Position numbers and translations under genes: made by a program. A stretch of DNA of 64,000 bases. Source: Alopecurus myosuroides. Lineage: Eukaryota; Streptophyta; Magnoliopsida; Poales; Poaceae. Below the pieces are notes generated by a model. That model made no database searches. It saw only the letters and a program-made list of their open reading frames with translations, and was not told the origin of the DNA. Below, in pieces: positions 58,658-64,000 of the stretch. The DNA is taken from NCBI GenBank assembly GCA_028641055.1, contig CM054058.1, positions 80,412,392 to 80,476,391 on the forward strand, written 5' to 3'. How positions within the stretch are numbered: position 1 is the first letter of the stretch; the number at the start of each line of letters is the position of its first letter.

Positions 58658-59433
58658 CGTCCCACAAAAATACAGGAAAACCTGGTAAAAAGCTATGAAG
58701 CATAAGTAAGAACCATGCACTAGATTTGTACTGTCAAATGGCATCCCATAAACATCTGTTCTTGAGTAACAACTTTGTGCAAGAAAAATGATAAAAAGTT
58801 CAACAACATGCGTAAATACACAAGCATCAATGTGTCAGCGGCAGAATAAAAAAATTAGATCCGACGCCAGCTTATACCTAGGAAGTGAAACTTTTTCAGG
58901 GGGGCCGACGCTGAATGGTCTTTCCTTGATGGCAAACCTTTTTTAGGAGGTGGTGATGGTGATCAACCTTTCTATGCTCCAGGTTAACTGGACAGATAAC
59001 AATTGCCATAAATAAATGTGGACATGTGAAATAGAAATAACATAAAAAAAAACTCAATAAAATTTGAGCTATCTTAGTAAATACCGCAAGCACAGCAAGT
59101 AACCAGGTGAATTTGGATATGAGAAAATTCAGTGCACTTTTTACTTTTAATGTAATTACTGCAACATCATTGACAAATATATAAGTACTATTTGAGCCCT
59201 AAACAGAAGTACAAAAGAAAAAATATAGGAGGGAAGATCTCATGCCTTACTTCACATCTGTTGGAGATTCGAAATTACTGGCTTCCATTTAGGATTGAGA
59301 TCAATCAAAATATGCGTTCTGCAATCAGAAGTATAGTGAAGGGCATGAACAACTTCCATGACTTTGTAATACGCAACAAACTTAGATTTGGTTATGATTT
59401 ACAAAAGCATGTGGTTCAGTTAGTAGTACCATG
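58658..59433. other. Non-coding stretch
   Basis: AT-rich. It contains a minus-strand Ser/Pro/Lys-rich reading (about 58,905-58,960) of uncertain meaning. No gene called. Confidence 0.4.
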
Positions 59434-59579
59434 GTAGGAACCAGTGGCGGTGGCAGGATACCAGACTGCCCCGGGCCGCCTTCAACGCTACAATAGCTAC
59501 AGTATAGCCTGAGCGCCATTGTCGTGCCCCGGGCCATGGCCAGGGTGGCCTGGGGCCTATCCCCGCCCCTGGTAGGAAC
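59434..59579. mobile_element. hAT-like MITE, 130 bp, with 8-bp target duplication
   Basis: The body is 59,442-59,571, with ends CAGTGGCGGTGG and, inverted, CAGGGGCGGGGA. It is flanked by gtaggaac on both sides (59,434-59,441 and 59,572-59,579). CAGNGGCGG ends and an 8-bp duplication are hallmarks of hAT elements. The body is GC-rich and non-coding. Confidence 0.9.
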
Positions 59580-59746
59580 TAATACTATGGAACAGATGAG
59601 AGGATAAACTCTGAAATAAGTGGAAGAAAATCTAAAAGAAAATTAATGCTTAGCACTACCATAAGAATGTGAGAAAGCACCTACAATTCAGTATGAAAAA
59701 AAGGGTAACTGGTAACGTACACCTATTACTCACTAAGTAAGATGTT

Positions 59747-59830
59747 GGAACAAGAAAGTTTTGAGGACACAGATACATTTCAAAGCACGTACAAGAAAGT
59801 TTCGAGGACACAGATACATTTCAAAGCATG
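59747..59830 (+). repeat. Short direct duplication (about 43 bp)
   Basis: Two neighbouring copies share caagaaagtttYgaggacac and agatacatttcaaagca. Confidence 0.8.
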
Positions 59831-60123
59831 TACCCTCAGATGCCAACTTTCTTCTAGATTAATAACAATGACTTTGGGTTCAAGAAAAATCTATGATCAC
59901 TTCCAGCAGCACATGCTAGTTACAGAACGAGATAACATTCTTCGAAATTCAACTAGTTCCATAAGATCCATACTTATGCAGTACCATGATCTTTGTCAAC
60001 AACTTAAGAAAATTTATGTTTGCACGTCAAACATGTAACTGCGGAAAATTCCCTAACATAATCATCAAGCATATGCAGCAACCAACCAAAGGAAACTAGC
60101 AGGGTTGGAGCGAGTTAGATTAC

Positions 60124-60300
60124 CTCTGACGCCCTATTTGATGGCAATGTGTGTCCATCCTGATCCTGGGACACCATGTGCTGGAGGTCGCCCTTGGCCT
60201 CTCCAGCGACATCAGACCCCGCCACCACCACAGGAGAACCAGGTGGGGTCAATCCCTCCTTCCTCCTAGTCGAAGTAGAGGTGCAGGTCCTAGTGCCGTC
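60124..60300 (-). CDS. Candidate 59-codon exon, unknown protein
   Basis: A minus-strand block of exactly 59 codons without a stop, bounded by ttggtag (acceptor) and gaggtaatc (donor). It is much more GC-rich than its surroundings. The reading is Thr/Arg-rich first (TSTSTRRKEGLTPPGSP) and acidic later (DVAGEAKGDLQ). It lies on the same strand as the SR45- and kinase-like remnants and about 2 kb upstream of the former. I recognise no family. It could be an exon of the same relic gene or an independent captured fragment. Confidence 0.35.
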
Positions 60301-60715
60301 CTACCAACACAGTGAAATCAGCTGCAGTACTACTACTACTATATATATATGTTGAATGAATGACTGTGACTGACGTAGTAGTCTATCAGGTGCTTCCCGA
60401 AAACAACACTTGAAACACATACAAAAACATGTGTGATCACGGATTTATATCTGTAACGGCATAACTAGCTCCATGAAGACGGACAGTTGTAACTGGCATC
60501 CGCTAGACCGGGGGCGGGGGGAGGCTGGAGCAGGAGAGCACATGGACATGCGTCGGTGGGTACAACCACATTTCTTCAAGCTGATAGGAAATTTAGAACT
60601 ACAACTTCATGCTAATTATTCCTCATTGATAAATATACAACTATGTGGCAGCGCAGAAAAGATAAGCAAGTAAATTCCAAATTTTAACATGGAGCATTAA
60701 ATGCCAAGGTAAAGC

Positions 60716-61016
60716 ATTTGATGAACTAACTTGAAAGAAACATTCGCAAGACCCACATATATATAATTTTTTCTCCGAAATGAACAGCTTTGAGATTATT
60801 TTTTACTGATAAAGAATTTGATGAACTAACTTGAAACAAAAATTCACAATAACAACCACATATTTATAATTTTTTCTCCGAAATGAACAGCTTTCAGATT
60901 ATTTTTTACTGATAAAGAATTTGATGAACTAACTTGAAACAAACATTCACAATAACAACCACATATTTATAATTTTTTCTCCGAAATGAACAGCTTTCAG
61001 ATTATTTTTTACTGGT
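60716..61016 (+). repeat. Three tandem repeats of about 100-103 bp
   Basis: Units begin atttgatgaactaacttg at 60,716, 60,816 and 60,919 and end attattttttact. Units two and three are almost identical. The first is more diverged. Non-coding. Confidence 0.95.
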
Positions 61017-61215
61017 TTTAACTCTGAAATATGATCATGAAATCGGTTGATGTACAAGTATTTAAAATGGTGAATCAACAAGACAACAACATCAAAACAT
61101 GGTGAACGAAGGTTTGTGGCTGCTGTAGTACTCCATCAGGATTTGATCCATTATGTGCTTTGCCAGAACGAGAATTGGAACACATTAAAAAACAATTGAC
61201 ATGAGAGATTTATAC

Positions 61216-61310
61216 CTATCAAAGGAAGAACCAGGTCGATGAAGACAGGCGTCAGGTGCTCTAGAAGCAAACCTGGGTCGTCAGTTAGGCCGAGGGTCCC
61301 CTGGATATGT
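61216..61310 (-). CDS. Candidate 95-bp exon, unknown protein
   Basis: Minus-strand block between gcttcag (acceptor) and ataggtata (donor). One frame is open and reads HIQGTLGLTDDPGLLLEHLT, continuing in a hydrophobic end. No family recognised. Its phases do not join directly to the exon at 60,124, so it may belong to another gene. Confidence 0.3.
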
Positions 61311-62067
61311 CTGAAGCAATCCGTAACATAAATCCCAACTGCAGATGATTAGTGCCATTCTTTTAAGTGTGTTATTTGAAACAATATCACACGCATAAAA
61401 GTACAGCTAGCAATGAGAGAAACAGAGCAGACAGGTAGTAAAACAGAGAGAAGATAAAAATGGGCCTAAAGGATGGATCATAAGTTGACACAGAAAAAAT
61501 TAATCCTCTTGTTCAGCAGCATGTTGTAGTTGACAGGATTCAATCTTCCATTACCGCGCAAAGTCAGTTTGGGGGGTACTTTGCACGAAATAGGTGACAT
61601 ATAAAAATATTCTTACATGAGAATCGACACAAAACTTATCGATTTGGGATGCTACAATATTTTAGAAGAAAAGTTGGAGAAGCCAAAGGATCCCACATCT
61701 CATGCACATAAAGGTCAATTAATTCGACATGGCGTTTGTGTCAGCTAATTGACTTACATGACAGGCGAGGATCCTTCCCTGCCAGATTGAATGTGTAAGT
61801 GCAAAGTGTGCTGCCACTTCGGGTTGCTGTAGCGTGGATGCCGTCGTCGATAGCACTGGCAGCTCTCCCTTGTCACTTGTGATCTGCCAATGGCACGTGG
61901 TTGAGCTCTCTGGCAAGAAGAGAAATACAAGGTTGGAACCAAGCACTCAGTTCAATCCTCAAATGATTTTTACAAGAACTAAAATTTCCTATGGAAAATA
62001 AAAACATAGCAAGGTAGTGAAGTAAATACGTAAAGAAGCATGACATGTACAGAATACATGAACTTAC
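61311..62067. other. Intron-like region of the right-edge gene
   Basis: Mostly AT-rich. A GC-richer minus-strand block at 61,758-61,918, between gccag and gtaagt, is open in two frames, so its coding frame cannot be fixed. It may be a further exon. Confidence 0.35.
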
Positions 62068-62573
62068 TGTAATGGATTGTGAGAATGCAAACTTTGTGCA
62101 CAACGGCTCGCTGGAAATAGGGATGCTAACAACCATGTTGAAATGCCTAATGAAAATCTCCATGGTGTTGTTTTCAACCCTTCCACGGGGTTTAAGAGAT
62201 TCACGGAAGCTTGGATATGTGACATGGTAATTGCCGTAGTCGATAAAAGGTGGCCTATGGAAACACAAAAAATGTGTTATCAATGTACATATGTGAACGG
62301 AAAATGCATGGGAAAAGATGGTAGGTAATTTTTCATCTAACAAAAACATGAAAACTGCGTGGAAAGCAAAGAATAAGTTTAGATGGTACCCTTCTTCATT
62401 GCCGACGGAATACTGGATGCACCTTCTAAGGATGTATGTGGTGTAGAGATCCTTTGCTTCATCGGTAATCTTAACTCTCTTTTGTTTAGCACCGATGTCT
62501 TTTCCCAAAAAGGCTCTTTTCTTCCTGTTTTTCTTCTCTTGAGTTTGTGTGCCATCACAATAACACCTTTTGA
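62068..62573 (-). CDS. Two downstream exons of an Ulp1-like transposon-associated gene (tentative)
   Basis: Exon 62,390 to about 62,573 ends with a phase-2 GG donor. Exon 62,068-62,254 starts after ccatag with G, so the frame continues without a break (GG|G). The reading is KRVKITDEAKDLYTTYILRR in the first exon and PFIDYGNYHVTYPSFRESLK, PRGRVENNTMEIFI in the second. The block xYGxYHVTYxxxxESLKPRGxVxNxxME resembles the region before the catalytic domain in Ulp1-like cysteine-protease proteins often carried by grass DNA transposons. The catalytic domain itself is not seen, so the assignment is from memory of the family and tentative. The start of the upper exon is uncertain, since two frames are open there. 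Confidence 0.4.
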
Positions 62574-62639
62574 TGTAAAAAGTTCTATGTTACGTAGCAT
62601 CGTGTGTGTGAAATCTCAACGGGCATAAAATAATTCAAG

Positions 62640-63174
62640 ACAACTGAAAATATCAAGTTGAGTGAAGCTGGGAGCTAATGTTGAGAAGCATTGTCCAGAA
62701 ATGGGTTTAGATATGGCACAAAGGGAAAAAGCAGTAAAAATCAATTTTAGAAGCATAGCATTTTATGGAAGCATGGTGCATGAATGGGGTTAGTCAAAAA
62801 TTCTTGCAAGAGTTTAAAGCATAGCATTTTTTGGAAGCATAGAAATAGTCTGAATTGGAAAACAGTAATTAAGGTTCAGATTTGCAAAATAGTCTGAATT
62901 GGAAAACAGTAATTTTTGGAAGCATAGCAATAGTATGAATTGGGAGCTAATGTTGAGAAGCATGTAAATTTTAGAAGCATGTAACTTTTTGGAAGCATAG
63001 CATAAATGGGTTCAGATTTGTTACAGGGGATAGCAGGAAAACAGCAATTTTAGAAGCATGTAATTTTTTGGAAGCATGGTGCATGAATGGGTTCAGTCAC
63101 AAAATCTTGCAAGAATTTAAAGCATACCAATTTTTGGAAGCATAGCAATAGTCTGAATTGGAAAACAGTAATTA
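62640..63174 (+). repeat. Short interspersed direct repeats in an intron-like region
   Basis: The words ttttggaagcatag and gtctgaattggaaaacagta recur many times in changing order, with variants such as ttttagaagcatg. The pattern suggests repeated slippage or local duplications. No ORF. Confidence 0.8.
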
Positions 63175-64000
63175 TCAGGCTAGATGTATAGTACCAGGAG
63201 ACTCAGGTTGATCAGCGTGAGGACTTGCTGTTGTCATAACACCAGATTCAACTTCGAGTGTTGTCTGATTCGGTAGTTTCATCCTAGAATTTGATTCCAC
63301 ATTACTGGGAGGGGCCACATCTGGTGCATTACCTGTTATGAAAAGTAGGCCATTATCAAAAACATATACATGGACAAAATGGCAAAAGGTCGTGGAAATT
63401 GTAAAGGAAACATATGCTAAAAACCATTGAAGTAAGCAATAGTTACCTTGAGGGGTATTTGTTGTGTTAGAAGCACCTAGTGGGGAAGTGTTACTGAACT
63501 CTGCAATATGCTGCGTCCAAGTTTGCCCTTCCAGAAGGTCAAATGTAGGACACTCAATGTCATCTCCGAGACGCGGTTGTCTCATTGTTTCATGCTGTTT
63601 TGATGAAGATGGTTCCTTCCTACTCTCTCTTCTGGCAGAATTTTTCTCTACCTCAGCTGCTATCCTCATGGCCTCATCCCAAAATTGTGTTCCCGGTGCT
63701 TCCATCGAGCACGGATGATCAGCAATATGCTTGTCTTTCTGCATAGTTGATGGTGGAACATCTTCATGTGGTGTAACAGTGGTGGTGGCAGCTCTGGGTG
63801 GTGAGCCAACGGGCGGGGAAGATGTGCTAGGCATAGAGAACCCATCTGGAAGTGTGGACTGAGTCTTCATAGCTTCAAACACGTCAGAAGCAAAAGCTGC
63901 CATGTGCTTCGAGTGCATCTTTGTTAACCTGGTTGTATGCTTTTGAACCTCTTTTAGCCACAGAGATGTGTGCTTCTCAAAAATTGGTTTCATGAATTCT
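63175..64000 (-). CDS. Upstream exons of the right-edge gene, Ser/Pro-rich protein (partial)
   Basis: Two minus-strand exons. The first (63,447-64,000, open to the window edge) reads a Lys/His-rich helical part (KEVQKHTTRLTKMHSKHMAA), then Ser/Pro/Thr-rich linker (STSSPPVGSPPRAATTTV) and a stretch ending DDIECPTFDLLEGQTW. It ends CAA G|gtaact. After an intron of about 114 bp, an acceptor cataacag leads to GTAATGCACC, giving an unbroken Gly codon. The second exon either stops at TGA near 63,175 or is spliced at a gtacta donor near 63,194 into the exons at 62,573 and below. The N-terminal composition matches linker regions of transposon-associated proteins in grasses. No catalytic motif seen. 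Confidence 0.45.
   Translation of the reverse strand, partial: EFMKPIFEKHTSLWLKEVQKHTTRLTKMHSKHMAAFASDVFEAMKTQSTLPDGFSMPSTSSPPVGSPPRAATTTVTPHEDVPPSTMQKDKHIADHPCSMEAPGTQFWDEAMRIAAEVEKNSARRESRKEPSSSKQHETMRQPRLGDDIECPTFDLLEGQTWTQHIAEFSNTSPLGASNTTNTPQGNYCLLQWFLAYVSFTISTTFCHFVHVYVFDNGLLFITGNAPDVAPPSNVESNSRMKLPNQTTLEVESGVMTTASPHADQPESPGTIHLA

Noticed and set aside
1..64000. CRISPR arrays, tRNA/rRNA genes, bacterial operons, viral genomes
   Set aside because: None is supported. Direct repeats are local tandem duplications or transposon copies. The tRNA-like boxes at 58,575-58,628 belong to a SINE.

Overview
This is plant nuclear DNA, almost certainly from a grass and probably from a large-genome Pooideae species. 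The evidence is the repeat content: Gypsy LTR retrotransposons of Athila, Tekay/Del and Tat type, a CACTA terminus beginning CACTACGGGAG on its own strand, a Stowaway MITE, a tRNA-derived SINE, a hAT MITE, and exon fragments with plant intron borders. No bacterial, organellar or viral genome features are visible. Most open reading frames up to 52 kb lie inside retrotransposons.

Layout, 1-52,130: a nested cluster of transposons. I use working names. B is an Athila-type Gypsy family on the minus strand (LTR about 1.4-1.7 kb, tRNA-Asp primer site, body about 3.45 kb with only a protease-like ORF). L is a Tekay/Del-like non-autonomous Gypsy family on the plus strand (LTR 6.2 kb, body only about 2.1 kb, tRNA-Met primer site, no gag-pol). 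C is a Tat-like Gypsy with a decayed gag on the minus strand. D is CACTA DNA whose terminus lies at 52,130. B1 (1-4,651) sits in C1 (4,652-7,669). C1 abuts D (7,670-8,275), and D was hit by L.

The main structural result is a tandem segmental duplication with a copy offset of 16,776 bp. C LTR + D + L start at 6,973 and again at 23,748, with a 5-bp filler at the junction. Both copies of L carry a B insertion at the same base (flank CCCAC), so B entered before the duplication. The copies then diverged. Copy 1 lost the end of its L 5' LTR and part of B (junction 13,030/13,031), and lost 1,064 bp inside the same LTR. Copy 2 keeps a complete 6,203-bp LTR and a three-LTR, two-body B array (32,145-44,224) flanked by CCCAC on both sides, one body carrying an 82-bp Stowaway. 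The second L 3' LTR is cut at 50,643 and patched to CACTA DNA by about 130 bp of LINE reverse-transcriptase sequence.

Layout, 52,131-64,000: lower-copy DNA with several local tandem repeats, a SINE with a 16-bp target duplication, a hAT MITE with an 8-bp duplication, and minus-strand gene remnants. These include a pseudogene of a SIK1-like STE20/MAP4K kinase (three recognisable exons, with frameshifts and a stop), an SR45-like RRM exon just upstream of it on the same strand, an RNase H-like tail, and a multi-exon gene at the right edge that resembles the transposon-associated Ulp1-like proteins of grasses.

I see no convincing undescribed functional system. The most novel items are the L family itself (LTRs three times longer than the body, a GC-rich island in each LTR, and a small antisense membrane-protein ORF with its own TATA box) and the well-resolved recombination history of the duplicated nest.
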